This document shows, one piece after another, positions 54,851 to 64,000 of a stretch of DNA of 64,000 nt (position 1 is its first letter; each line of letters begins with the position of its first letter). The notes under the pieces were generated by a model that had not been told where the DNA came from, did not search any database, and saw only the letters and a list, made by a program, of their open reading frames with translations. Origin of the DNA: Candidatus Fredericiella danica (GTDB lineage: Bacteria > Chloroflexota > Anaerolineae > Caldilineales > Caldilineaceae); assembly GCA_016713335.1 (NCBI GenBank), contig JADJPH010000002.1, positions 124,001-188,000 on the forward strand. Reading direction: 5' to 3'. A program made the translations under genes and the position numbers.

Positions 54851-56811
54851 CCGGTGAATCTTCATCGATGCCGTTGCGCAGGACGCCGGCGCGTATTGCG
54901 ACCATTTTCATCATCGTGGGCGCCTTTGCCCTTCGCCTCTTTGGACTGGGAAACCAGAGCTTCTGGTATGACGAGGGCGTCAGTGCCATCATCGCTCAGC
55001 GCGGACTGGGCGAACTTGCGCGCTGGACGGCCAATGACATTCAGCCCCCGCTCTACTATATGATGTTGTGGGGCTGGGGGCGACTTGCCGGATGGAGTGA
55101 GTGGAGTCTGCGGTTTCTATCGGCAAGCGCCGGGGTGGTGGTGGTGGCGTTGATTGCGATCCTGGCGCTGCGCCTGACGCGCCGGCACAGTGCGGCGGTG
55201 CTGGCGGCGGTGCTGGCGGCGGTGCACCCGCTGCTTCTTTATTACAGCCAGGAAGCGCGCATGTACATGGTGCTTCTGGCATTTGGTGCGCTTGCCGCGT
55301 ATCTGTTGGTGCGTGCGGCGGAGGGGGGCACGGGGGTGTGGGTGTGGGCGGTCTATGCGGGCGCGGCGGTCGCTGCTGCCTACACGCACTATTTTGCGTT
55401 CTTCATGTTGCTTGGCCTCGCAATTGCCTACTGCATTGACGTCTGGCCGCGACGTGGGCGGCAGGTGTGGTTACCCTGGTTCATCGCGAATGTTGCCGTG
55501 GTGCTGCTCTATCTGCCCTGGTTCAGTGTGCTGCTTAGCCGGCTCAAGGTGGACCGCAGCTACTGGGAAGGTGCGCTAAATTTACGGGATGCGCTGATCG
55601 ACATTGCCGTGGGGTTTACGAGCGGCGAGACTGTGGCGGAACGGACTGCGGTCTGGCTCCTGGTGGTCTATGCGGCTATCACGCTCTGGGCAATCGTGCG
55701 GTTGTGGCAATCACGTCCGGCGATGCGTCGCGTACTGATTTATGGGAGTTGCTGGCTGTTGGCGCCTACGGTGGCCGTGCTCTTGCTTGCCAGCAACGTG
55801 CCGAAATTCAATGTTCGCTACGTCATGGTGGCTTTGCCAGGGCTGCTGTTGCTTTTGGCGGGGGGGCTGACGGGTGACGGTTTGCGGCGTCTGCAGTCGC
55901 AGCCAAAACCACGGTGGAGCGGAGCCGTCTCGCTGGTGGCCGTGTTGGGGCTGCTGGCCGGATATCTCTTGGCGGATGCAAACTGGTTTTTCGATCCCGC
56001 GTTTACGAAGGACCAATGGCGCGACGTCGCTGCCATGCTCCGCAGCCGGCTGAAGTCTGACGAGCGGGTTATTCTGGTCAGTGGGCACGCATGGCCGATC
56101 TGGGAGTATTACATGCCGGACGTCGAGGCGATTCGACTACCCGCACTCGAAACGCTCGATGTCAATGCTGTGCTGGACTTTGACGAGAGCGGGCCTGCTC
56201 TCCGGAAGGCGTTTGCGGATGAGACCGGCATGCGCGGCGCCTGGTTGATTGCGTGGCAAGATGAGGTGGTCGATCCGAACGAAGTTGCACCGGTGCAGTT
56301 GGAATTGAGTGGTCGCGAGAAGGGCCAACCGACGACGTTCTTTGGTGTTAATGTTTTGCGCTATGGCGGATTGCGGCCGCAGCGCTTTGTCGATGCTCCG
56401 CCGGTTGAACACGAGTTAGGGGTTGACTTTGGTGGCAAGGTCACCTTGCAGGGGTACAAAGTGCTCAACAATGGCGATTTATTGTTGTTTTGGGAACGAC
56501 CGGCGGGGGCAAGTGCGCCGATCGGTGACCTCCAGTTTGCACTCGAAAGCTTTTCTGTTTCCGGTGAACCGTTGGCGCATCCGGACGATCGCCGGCTTGC
56601 CGGTTACACCTATCCGACATTTCGCTGGCCGGAGGGTGGAAGTGTTATGGGCCGGGTGCCGGCGAGCGCGTGGCTGGGACCATCGCCGCAGGCAGGGCCG
56701 GTACGCTTTCGCGTGCAGGTCTACGATGCCGGGAATCCCGCAGCCCCGCTGGCAACCGCAGATGGAAAGACATCCCTTGAGGTGGGCCCTGTTGAAGTCG
56801 TGATCGACTAG
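54847..56811 (+). CDS. GT39-like membrane glycosyltransferase
   Basis: 654 residues. The N-terminal two thirds have about ten membrane helices with the GT-C/PMT pattern: the catalytic-type loop after helix 1 (FWYDEGVSAIIAQRG) with Asp-Glu, and LLYYSQEARMYMVLLAFGAL. The last 200 residues are a soluble beta-rich domain outside the membrane (VEHELGVDFGGKVTLQGYKV, LLLFWERPAG). Enzymes of this type move a sugar from polyprenyl phosphate to protein or lipid on the outer face. Translation is coupled to the flippase-like gene. The acceptor is unknown. Confidence 0.87.
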   Translation: MTGESSSMPLRRTPARIATIFIIVGAFALRLFGLGNQSFWYDEGVSAIIAQRGLGELARWTANDIQPPLYYMMLWGWGRLAGWSEWSLRFLSASAGVVVVALIAILALRLTRRHSAAVLAAVLAAVHPLLLYYSQEARMYMVLLAFGALAAYLLVRAAEGGTGVWVWAVYAGAAVAAAYTHYFAFFMLLGLAIAYCIDVWPRRGRQVWLPWFIANVAVVLLYLPWFSVLLSRLKVDRSYWEGALNLRDALIDIAVGFTSGETVAERTAVWLLVVYAAITLWAIVRLWQSRPAMRRVLIYGSCWLLAPTVAVLLLASNVPKFNVRYVMVALPGLLLLLAGGLTGDGLRRLQSQPKPRWSGAVSLVAVLGLLAGYLLADANWFFDPAFTKDQWRDVAAMLRSRLKSDERVILVSGHAWPIWEYYMPDVEAIRLPALETLDVNAVLDFDESGPALRKAFADETGMRGAWLIAWQDEVVDPNEVAPVQLELSGREKGQPTTFFGVNVLRYGGLRPQRFVDAPPVEHELGVDFGGKVTLQGYKVLNNGDLLLFWERPAGASAPIGDLQFALESFSVSGEPLAHPDDRRLAGYTYPTFRWPEGGSVMGRVPASAWLGPSPQAGPVRFRVQVYDAGNPAAPLATADGKTSLEVGPVEVVID

Positions 56812-56871
56812 CTGTTTACCGGCCCCTGACAGTTGCGAAAACACGCTGCGCGTAGTTAAGATGACAGTCCT

Positions 56872-58191
56872 ATGATGAAATTTCTTCGACCAATCCGGCC
56901 ATCAGCCTTTTTTCTTTTCGTGACTATCGCCCTCTTGCTTGCAGGTTGTGGCCAACTTGACGCACCGTTTGGCCCACTTCTGTATGACGTGTCTTTTTCA
57001 GCAGACACGATCACCCCCAATGCGGATGGCGACAACGATGTCACCGAGATCGAGTACAGCCTGCGGCGTCCGGCAACTGTCAGCATCTATTTCGAGAATG
57101 AGAGCGGCGACCGCTTCTACTTTCGTGATGCGCGGCGCCGCGCGCCAGGTGACTACAGTGTGCTGTGGGGGGGCGTGGTTGATCAGCCCGAAACCGTCGA
57201 CCTGGGCTACGGACCGGTCGAAGTTCTGAGCAGGGTCTTGCCGGCTGGACACTACCGCTGGGGCATTGAAGCAAAGGATGACAGTGGAGATGTTGCGACG
57301 ATGACGGGCGAGATCACGCTGGCGGATAGCGACACCGAACTTCCTGAACTACGGAATTTTGCGGTCGTTCCTGACGTCTTCCGGCCCAACCAGGATGGTC
57401 TGCGTGACGATTGGGTGAGTGTAAGCTACTATCTCAGTAAGGATGTCAATGACGTATTTCTCTTCCTGGAGAAGCCTGACGATCCGGCTGTCCGCGTCTT
57501 CATCGCCGAAGAACCGGGTGTCATCAAGCCAAATGAAGCCGGCTATCATGAGTATCGTTATGAAGGTGGCGTCGACCTGAACGCAGAGCCACCACCTGAC
57601 GGACTATATGATCTGGTAGGAGAAGCCCGCGATGCGGCCGGCAATGCCGTCCGTGTGGTGCGTCCTGTCACGATCGAAGAAGGTGGCAAGCCGCGTGCTG
57701 ATGTCTCACAAGGCGAAATCGACTGGCAGGGCGAAGTCAACCGCGTGGTGGGTGTGCCACTTGGTGAGAAGGTGTGTTTCAAAACCGTTGTCACCAATGA
57801 GGGGACCGTGCCGATTCGTACGACAGGGCCGTGGCCCGGCCAAGAATACAAATTCACTGAAAACTACAATACGCTTGCGGCCGAGGGCCATGAAGAATGG
57901 TTTCAGCAGGCGGGTGTATGGCGCTTTGGGATCAACTTTGACACCACTGGCGTCGATTTCCCATTCCGCTGGGCAGTTGGTCGCCCGGCGGACCTGGAAA
58001 TGCGGGTGATTGACGGCCAGGAGCAATGGTATCTGATGCCCGGCAAATCGGGCGAAGTCAGTGGCTGTATCGTGATTGATGAAAAGCCACCGGTCGGCAC
58101 AAATTTCTGGTGGGGCGGCTTGATCCACGAGTTTGTCAATGTTGCCAACAACTACATTGATCGGATCAGCGTCCCGGTTGGCGCCCCTTAA
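56872..58191 (+). CDS. lipoprotein with FlgD-Ig-like repeats
   Basis: 439 residues. The signal peptide ends in lipobox LLLAGC (Cys near 26). Two segments resemble FlgD-type Ig modules: VSFSADTITPNADGDNDVTE with EIEYSLRRPATVSIYFEN, and FAVVPDVFRPNQDGLRDDWV with VSYYLSKDVNDVFLFLE; both contain the N-x-DG Ca-like loop. The C-terminal 150 residues form a further beta domain (GEKVCFKTVVTNEGTVPIR). Start may be the first or second ATG (56872 or 56875). It lies between GT39 and GT2 genes and abuts the next ATG, so it probably belongs to the glycan assembly operon; its exact role is unknown. Confidence 0.8.
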   Translation: MMKFLRPIRPSAFFLFVTIALLLAGCGQLDAPFGPLLYDVSFSADTITPNADGDNDVTEIEYSLRRPATVSIYFENESGDRFYFRDARRRAPGDYSVLWGGVVDQPETVDLGYGPVEVLSRVLPAGHYRWGIEAKDDSGDVATMTGEITLADSDTELPELRNFAVVPDVFRPNQDGLRDDWVSVSYYLSKDVNDVFLFLEKPDDPAVRVFIAEEPGVIKPNEAGYHEYRYEGGVDLNAEPPPDGLYDLVGEARDAAGNAVRVVRPVTIEEGGKPRADVSQGEIDWQGEVNRVVGVPLGEKVCFKTVVTNEGTVPIRTTGPWPGQEYKFTENYNTLAAEGHEEWFQQAGVWRFGINFDTTGVDFPFRWAVGRPADLEMRVIDGQEQWYLMPGKSGEVSGCIVIDEKPPVGTNFWWGGLIHEFVNVANNYIDRISVPVGAP

Positions 58192-59235
58192 ATGCCAGAA
58201 AATCACCTGGACACCCCGAACAAGAAACTCACACTCGCCGTTGTTGTCGTATCATACAACGTGCGCGAGTTGCTGCGCCAGTGTCTGGCCAGTGTGCTTG
58301 CGTCAGCCGCGCGCACGCAAGACCGTCTGTCCGTAGAAATCGTGGTGATCGACAATGCAAGTCGTGACGGGAGCGCCGGCATGGTAGCGGCAGAGTTTCC
58401 AGCAGTCCGGCTTGCTGCACTGGCATACAACAGCGGCTTCACCGGGGGGAACAATCTTGCCCTGTATCTGCTGGGTTTTCCGGTCGAACTGGCGCACGCT
58501 GCGCCTGGCGAAGTCGTCCCGTCATTGCCGCGACCGGACTATGTGTTGCTTTTGAATCCGGATACCACGGTCACCGGCGAAGCGCTGTGGCTTCTGGTCG
58601 CCTGCTTGGAGTCTCACCCTGGCGCCGGGGCCTGCGGGGCGCGGCTTACGTATGGCGACGGCGGCTTTCAGCATAGCGCCTTTCATTACCCATCGGTTGT
58701 ACAAGTATTCCTGGATTTTTTCCCGCTATCAAGGCTGCCAGGCTCGCATCGACTGCATCGTGGTCGCATCAACGGCCGCTATTCGAGTCACCTCTGGCGC
58801 GGCGCGGCGCCCTTTCCTGTAGATTTTGTGCTTGGCGCGGCGCTCATGGTGCGTGGCGCCACAGTGGCGCAGGTTGGCGGGCTAGACGACGGTTATTGGA
58901 TGTACTGTGAAGAGATGGATTGGTGTCTGCGGATGCGCGATGCCGGATGGTTGACATTGGTTGCGCCCACTGCACATGTCGTCCATTATGAGGCGCAGAG
59001 CAGCCGCCAGTTGCGCTGGGAAATGTATGAAAGGCTCTGGCGTAGTCGATTCCGTTTCTACGCAAAGCACCGGGATCACTTTCCGCCTTTTCAACTACCG
59101 CTGGTCAGGCGCATCGTCCGCAGTGGGATTGCATTGCGCCGGCGTGCAATACAAAAGGCGTTTGCCGGCGGCAAAGTGACCGGCAGCGAAGCAGCAGCGG
59201 CGATGGCGGCGTTCGCTGCGATCGCACAACAGTAG
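58192..59235 (+). CDS. family 2 glycosyltransferase (rhamnosyltransferase type)
   Basis: 347 residues. The GT-A fold shows LAVVVVSYNVRELLRQCLAS, the nucleotide-sugar strand VVIDNASRDGSAGMVAAEF, then NSGFTGGNNLAL and the metal loop VLLLNPDTTV. VGGLDDGYWMYCEEMDWCLR with VVHYEAQSS is typical of GT2 enzymes of the rhamnosyltransferase group, which add dTDP-rhamnose or a like sugar to lipid-linked glycans. There is no membrane segment. The ATG directly follows the TAA of the lipoprotein gene. Confidence 0.9.
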   Translation: MPENHLDTPNKKLTLAVVVVSYNVRELLRQCLASVLASAARTQDRLSVEIVVIDNASRDGSAGMVAAEFPAVRLAALAYNSGFTGGNNLALYLLGFPVELAHAAPGEVVPSLPRPDYVLLLNPDTTVTGEALWLLVACLESHPGAGACGARLTYGDGGFQHSAFHYPSVVQVFLDFFPLSRLPGSHRLHRGRINGRYSSHLWRGAAPFPVDFVLGAALMVRGATVAQVGGLDDGYWMYCEEMDWCLRMRDAGWLTLVAPTAHVVHYEAQSSRQLRWEMYERLWRSRFRFYAKHRDHFPPFQLPLVRRIVRSGIALRRRAIQKAFAGGKVTGSEAAAAMAAFAAIAQQ

Positions 59236-59258
59236 GGTAGTCATTGAGGGGTCAAGCG

Positions 59259-60062
59259 ATGGACAACACGCGTGGTGTGCAACTGGCAGCCGTGATTCTG
59301 ACGCGTAACGAGAGCCACAACATTGAGCCGTGCATCATGACACTGCGCGACTGGGTTGATGTGGTTGTCGTTTGGGATTCGGGGAGCACTGACGATACGG
59401 TGGCGCGCGCCCGTCGCGCCGGTGCGGTGGTGGTTGCACGCCCATTTGACAACTATGCTGCGCAGCGCCAGGCCGTGCTGGACACGATTGCTGCCGAATG
59501 GATACTGTTTGTGGACGCTGATGAACGGGTGACCCCTGGATTGGCGGCTGAGATCAAGACGTTGCTTGACTCTAACGCTCCTGTTGCGGGTTATTGGACA
59601 CCCCGCCGCAACTTTCTGATTGGTCGCGAAGTACGGGGTTGCGGCTACTGGCCCGACTATCAGTTGCGGCTGCTGCGACGCGGCAGCGCACGATATGTTG
59701 CCGCGCGCGAAGTGCACGAAATCGTCGAATTGGACGGCAAAGAGGGCCATCTGCGGGAGCCGTTAATCCATTTAAACTATCTGACCTGGGAGCAGTTCCA
59801 CGGGAAGCAACGCGCTTATGCCCTGTTTGAGGCGCGCATGCTGGCGCAGCGCGGGATCGCGCCGCGGCCTCACAACTATGTCCTTCAGCCACTAAGGGAG
59901 TTCCGCCGGCGCTATTTGACGCTTGGCGGCTGGCGCGATGGCTGGATGGGGTTACAACTGAGCGGGTGGTTCGCCTGGTATTACGGATTCGAACCGTACC
60001 GGATTCTGGAAGCAGCGCGCACCACGGTGAATCAAGGAGGAGTGACGGGGAGTGTGAAGTAG
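59259..60062 (+). CDS. family 2 glycosyltransferase (WaaE/KdtX-like)
   Basis: 267 residues from ATG 59259, with GAGGGG about 8 nt upstream; a TTG at 59244 is open but less likely. The blocks AAVILTRNESHNIEPCI, VVVVWDSGSTDDTVARARR, FDNYAAQRQAVLD and ILFVDADERVTP are those of the WaaE-like GT2 group that modify lipopolysaccharide core or other surface glycans. A later amphipathic part (MGLQLSGWFAWYYGFEPYR) may touch the membrane. It is the last of five envelope genes, and its end overlaps the converging kinase gene by 31 bp. Confidence 0.88.
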   Translation: MDNTRGVQLAAVILTRNESHNIEPCIMTLRDWVDVVVVWDSGSTDDTVARARRAGAVVVARPFDNYAAQRQAVLDTIAAEWILFVDADERVTPGLAAEIKTLLDSNAPVAGYWTPRRNFLIGREVRGCGYWPDYQLRLLRRGSARYVAAREVHEIVELDGKEGHLREPLIHLNYLTWEQFHGKQRAYALFEARMLAQRGIAPRPHNYVLQPLREFRRRYLTLGGWRDGWMGLQLSGWFAWYYGFEPYRILEAARTTVNQGGVTGSVK

Positions 60063-61685
60063 AAGGAACTGCCGTGGCCTGGCTGGCTGACGACGCCGAC
60101 AGTGCCACTCAGCTTCTCGACAATTCGTTTGACGATCGATAGGCCAAGTCCGTGTCCACTGCGATTCCCGGTGTTCCTGCCGCGCACCAGCGGTTTGAAC
60201 AGGTCGTCGCTGCCCACTGTCAGCCCCGGGCCGTTATCTTCAACCCAGAAGCGAACCAGGCCATCTTTGGGTTCGTCGAATCCTAGTTGTAGTGCAGGCG
60301 GTGATCCGCCATATTTCACGCCATTCAAGATGTAGTTGTACCAGACTTCTTCGAGCCAGGGGCCATAGCCCATGACCCGCGGCCAGTCCATCGGCATCGT
60401 CACCATGGCATCGTTTTGCTTCAAGGTGAAGTCTAAGCGGTTGAGCACTTCGTAAACGATTTCCCCATGTCGATTGCTTCCACCTCAACCGACTGTGAGC
60501 CGCGCACTCCGGCCAACATCAAGAGCGCCTCGATGATGTGGTTCATGCGGGTGCTGTTGTCGATGATGTGATTGAGGTAGAGGTCCACCTCTTCCTGGCG
60601 CAACACGCCGATGCTATCACGCACCATTTCCGCAAACCCCATGACCAGGGCGAGCGGGGTCTTGAGGTCGTGGGCAACCGTGTGGGCAAATGCATCGAGT
60701 TCGTCGTTGCGCATCTGCAATTCTTCGGTCCGCTCGCGCAGATTTGAGAACAGGCGTGCGTTCTCGATTGCCACTGCCGCTGAGGAGGCAAGCGTCTCTG
60801 CAAGCACTTGATCATTGGCGGCAAAGCGACCGCGCGTGGTGTTGACAAGTTCCAGCACCCCAATCACTTTGTCGCGCACTCTCAGCGGGATCGCCATGAG
60901 CGACTGGATGTGGTAATTGAGTTTCTTGTCGCCGAGAGGTGTATGTCGTGGGTCCGTGTTCGCCTCATCGACGCTGGCCGTCTCCCCGTGCGTCGCCACC
61001 CATCCGGCGATACCCTGCCCTGGTGAGAGGCGCATTTCGGCGATTTCGGCAGTATCGCGCTGCGGGTGGATTGCCACACAATTTAGCCAGCCGGTGTCCG
61101 TGGGATCCCCGAGCCAAACTGAACTACCCTGCGTATCGGTGAACTCGGAAATAGAGTCGACCAGCGTCTGAGAAATGTCGGTGACATTGAGTGACGAGGT
61201 GAAGGTCTGTGCTACGCGGTTGAGGAGCGCCAGATTTCCCGATTCTGCGTGTGCAATTCTTCAATGGTGCGGCGTTGTTCAACTTCCAGCCGGCGTTTGG
61301 CAAGGGAGCGCTCGATGACCCCTGGCAGGAGTAGCAGGTGCCCACTGTTGGGCGCCTTGATCAAATAGTCATAGGCGCCGAGCCGCATCGCCTCAAGCAC
61401 CGTCTGGGTGTCGTTTTCTGAAGTAATCATGATCACCGGGGGGGTATCAATCTGGCCAGCCAGCACCTGCAATACGCCGAGTCCATCCAACTTCGGCATA
61501 TGATAGTCGAGGGCGACCAAGTCGTAGGCGGCGTCTGCCAACAAAGCAAGCCCGGCTTCACCGTCGACAGCGATATCAACGTGATACCCATCGCGTTCAA
61601 GCCGGCGACGAAACAACAACGCAGATGTTGCATCGTCTTCCATATAAAGGATACGTGCCCGCACATTGGGCGAACTAGTTGGCAT
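60032..61685 (-). CDS. REC-GAF histidine kinase, two frameshifts
   Basis: About 551 residues joined. Order: receiver (ILYMEDD, phospho-Asp in LVALDYHMPKLDG, Lys in YDYLIKAPN), a short coiled coil, a GAF domain (LNVTDISQTLVDSISEFTD, SLMAIPLRVRDKVIGVLELV), HisKA with H-box AHDLKTPLALVMGFAEMV, and HATPase (N-box WYNYILNGVKYGG, EDNGPGL, GHGLGLSIVKRIVEKLSG). One missing A (T3 at 61235-61237) and one missing G (C4 at 60463-60466) cause the breaks; both lie in homopolymers. The stop of the SbcC gene overlaps its start by 11 bp, so the two are co-transcribed. There is no membrane segment. Confidence 0.82.
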
Positions 61686-64000
61686 TGGAACTACTCACGT
61701 TACTGCCTCCACCATCGCGTGTCACACGAATCAGGTTCTGGGTGGCCTGTTCAAACGTGTCATCGTGACTGATGACGAACAGTTGGCGGAAACCACGCAC
61801 CTTCATGATCTGTTGCGCAAGCGCCTCCCTGCGGTCGCCGTCAAGGTGGGCTGTCGGTTCATCAAAGAACGCAATATCAATTGTGCTCATCGCACGCACC
61901 AGGGCCAGGCGCACGGCCAGCGCGGCGCTCATTTGCTCGCCCCCTGATAGTTGTGCAAACTGGCGGGTAGAACTATCGACCTCCAGCGTAAGACCGTAAT
62001 CTTCGTTCCAGCGGAGCACACGGCTGAAATCCTGCATCAATTCGCCAAAAATGCGTGCAGCATCAGCGCTAATTTGGCGAATCAATGCAAGCGTGATGTA
62101 GGGTCCGCTTTGCCTTAAGGCGCTTCGTACTGAGTCGATGCAAGCTCTGTAAGGTCGCGCTCCTGATCCGACATCAGCATTGAAAGGCGCGCCGTAATGC
62201 TCGCTTGTTCGCCGCGAATCAATTGTCCATCCGATAATAACCGCGCATACTTGACTGGGTCAAACTCCGCTTGTGCAGACTCTAGCTTGTGATCCAGCTC
62301 AGAAAGCTCACGATTTGAAGCTGAAAGCGTCTTTGTCAGGCGCTCGACCTCCGCGGCGAGGTCACCGGTGCGGTCTGCAAGGCGTTGGTTGCTTAATACA
62401 GATTGATAATCCGCATTTGTAGACGCCAGTTCGGTCGTAGTGACCTGCAAATCGGCATCGAGCGCTGCAAATGCTTGCAATTGGGTTCCCTGTGTCGTAA
62501 GTTTTGTTGCGATTTCGTTCTTGCGTTTCGTAAGGTTTTCAAACGCTTGCGCCACGGTGGGGTAGCGTGCGGCCTGCTGCGCAGCCAGTGCCGAGCGCTG
62601 GCGTGGGTTGTTACGGGTTTGTAGCGCTTCGCTGATCCTGGCGAGTTGATCCGGAGTGGATGCCAGGCTGGCGTACTCTGTTTCCAGGCTGGTGACGGCA
62701 TCTTCTGCCTGCTGGGCGAGTTGATCTGCGTCCTCCACATCGACCGCGCGCGGTAGACCCTGGAGTTCAGCCTGTAACTGTTGTTGTTCGAGCACATGCG
62801 CCTGGAGCTCAGCGTCATGTTCTTTCTGCTGCGCCTTTATGGCGGTGTATTCAGTGCGCAGCGCCGCAATGCGCGTCTCGTTCTCTCGGAGTACAGTGGC
62901 GCGATGCGTCGCCGTGAGGGGTTGGGCACACACCGGGCATCGGGCATCCGCGTTGGTGGTATCTAGCAACGAGTTTTGTTGTTTGATGCGGTCGGCCTCA
63001 AATTGAATGGTCGCCAGCCTTGCCTTCCGGTCGTCGCTGTTGGCGCGCAGCGCGTTGATTTCGCTTTCCACTTGTTGTAGGCGTGTCTGTGCACCTTCGA
63101 CGCGGCTGAACTGGTTCGCCAAGTGCTGCCATCTTTGTCGATGTCGCGTTTGTTGCCCGTGTAGGGTGCGAATCTGCTGTTCTAGCTCCGCGTGGCGAAG
63201 CATTGCCAGACGCGTCCGCTCGTATTTCTCTTCCAGTGCCGTCTGTTGCTCCACTTCGGGCGCCAACTGCGCGACAAGTTGCGCCGCCTCTGCGGCTGCC
63301 AACAGTGCTGTTTCCTGGACCTTGAGTTCAGCATCGACCGCGGCAAGTGTACGATCGGTGGCGGCGAATTCGCCGAACAGCCGTTGGCGCTCCTGGAGTT
63401 GCTCGTCGAGTTGCAACTTGCGACTCTGCGCCGCTTGATGGCGCAGGCACCCAGGCATCGCCTGGTTGACGTTGTGCTGCGCCTCTTCGGCCTCCGCGTG
63501 TGAGCGTTGTGCGACGGCTAGTTGGTGTTCGAGCGCCCTGTACCGTTCAGCCAGGCGCACACTTTCGGCACGCAGGCGCTCGGTTTCGGTTCGGAGGGCA
63601 TCCTGCGTCTGGAAGAGGATGTCCATTTCTTCGAGGCGTGAGGTGACCAGCCGGAGTCCATTTTGGGCGACGCCAATCGCTACGGTGCGTTCGCTTGTTG
63701 CGTTGGTGAGGATGGGAAGGCGTTCGAGGCGTGCTTCCAGGATGGCCACATTCTGTTCAATGGCCATGCGCCGATCCTTGAGTAGGTTGCGCGGCTCGAG
63801 CAACTTGTCGAATGCCGCTTTGTATTCTTCTACCTGGAGCAGCCGATCAAAGATTGGCTTGCGCTGCGAAGGGGATTGGAGGAAAGCTGAAGTCAGCGAG
63901 CCTTGAGGAACGCCGATGGCGTCTTCAAAGATGAACTTGAGGTCGGCTGCCGGATCAATCCCTGCATGGCGGCGCACAAAGGCAAGCACATCGGCGCGGC
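61675..64000 (-). CDS. SbcC/Rad50-like SMC ATPase, incomplete at the window edge, frameshifted
   Basis: 775 residues lie in the window; the N-terminal Walker A region is beyond 64000. Visible are GVPQGSLTSAFLQSPSQRK from the N-terminal lobe, two long coiled-coil arms with the zinc hook ARCPVCAQPL (Cys-Pro-x-Cys) near 62930, and the C-terminal lobe with LSGGEQMSAALAVRLALVR and Walker B AFFDEPTAHLD followed by ISHDDTFEQA. A shift near 62111-62126 joins TQYEA to LRQSGPYITLAL. With SbcD it would process DNA ends and hairpins. SbcD is not seen here and would lie upstream. The stop overlaps a sensor kinase start, an unusual neighbour. Confidence 0.85.

Overview
The window looks like a chromosomal segment of a Chloroflexota bacterium, probably of the Anaerolineae/Caldilineae type. 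This placement is inferred from a GC-rich sequence, secreted subtilases with Thr/Pro-rich linkers, a DUF3105-DUF305 pair, an N-terminal Cys-cluster membrane protein, ferredoxin-linked 2-oxoacid and aldehyde oxidoreductases and a nusA-ylxR-infB-rbfA cluster. No rRNA, tRNA, CRISPR array, transposase or phage gene was recognised. Many clear orthologues (korA, cca, lacI, MFS, two sensor kinases, sbcC and others) are broken by one-base shifts, several at short homopolymers. Most of these are probably residual indel errors of the assembly rather than real gene death. I annotate the spans as whole genes and mark the break.

Layout. 1-2.2 kb: short repeats, a decayed DUF3089 lipoprotein and a frameshifted Rpn-type nuclease. 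2.4-6.2 kb: gntR-korA-korB on the minus strand, with a readable promoter and tandem operator. 6.3-7.6 kb: a DUF3105-DUF305 pair. 7.6-17.1 kb: a minus-strand catabolic block of cupin, FAD amine/amino-acid oxidase, M20 amidohydrolase, tungsten/molybdenum aldehyde:ferredoxin oxidoreductase, double GNAT, M20 dipeptidase and a hybrid sensor kinase. 17.9-18.1 kb: a 231-bp palindromic element. 18.2-23.9 kb: a LacI-controlled sugar ABC importer without its ATPase. 24-31 kb: three paralogous secreted subtilases. 31.3-36.1 kb: nusA-ylxR-infB-rbfA. 36.4-38.1 kb: an intracellular subtilase translationally coupled to a small I9-propeptide-like protein. 38.1-40.6 kb: moeA-moaC-moaD-moaE. 40.6-45.4 kb: minus-strand cca, Cys-cluster membrane protein, XRE regulator, SpoIIE phosphatase and P-loop protein. 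45.4-46.9 kb: half a receiver domain and a polysaccharide deacetylase. 46.9-52.9 kb: marR with a heterodimeric ABC exporter, and a divergent MFS transporter. 52.9-60.1 kb: an NrtR-like Nudix regulator, then a five-gene envelope-glycan block (flippase, GT39, lipoprotein, two GT2). 60.0-64.0 kb: a REC-GAF-histidine kinase and an incomplete SbcC ATPase.

How the parts may fit. Peptidases and M20 hydrolases would release amino acids. The FAD oxidase would turn amino acids into 2-oxoacids, KorAB would oxidise these to acyl-CoA with ferredoxin as acceptor, and the aldehyde oxidoreductase would add ferredoxin-linked aldehyde oxidation. The moeA/moaCDE cluster would help make its pterin cofactor. The less ordinary items are the subtilase/I9-like pair, a MoaD whose Gly-Gly codons form the moaE ribosome-binding site and are followed by two extra residues, the palindromic element, the half receiver, and the oversized sugar permeases.
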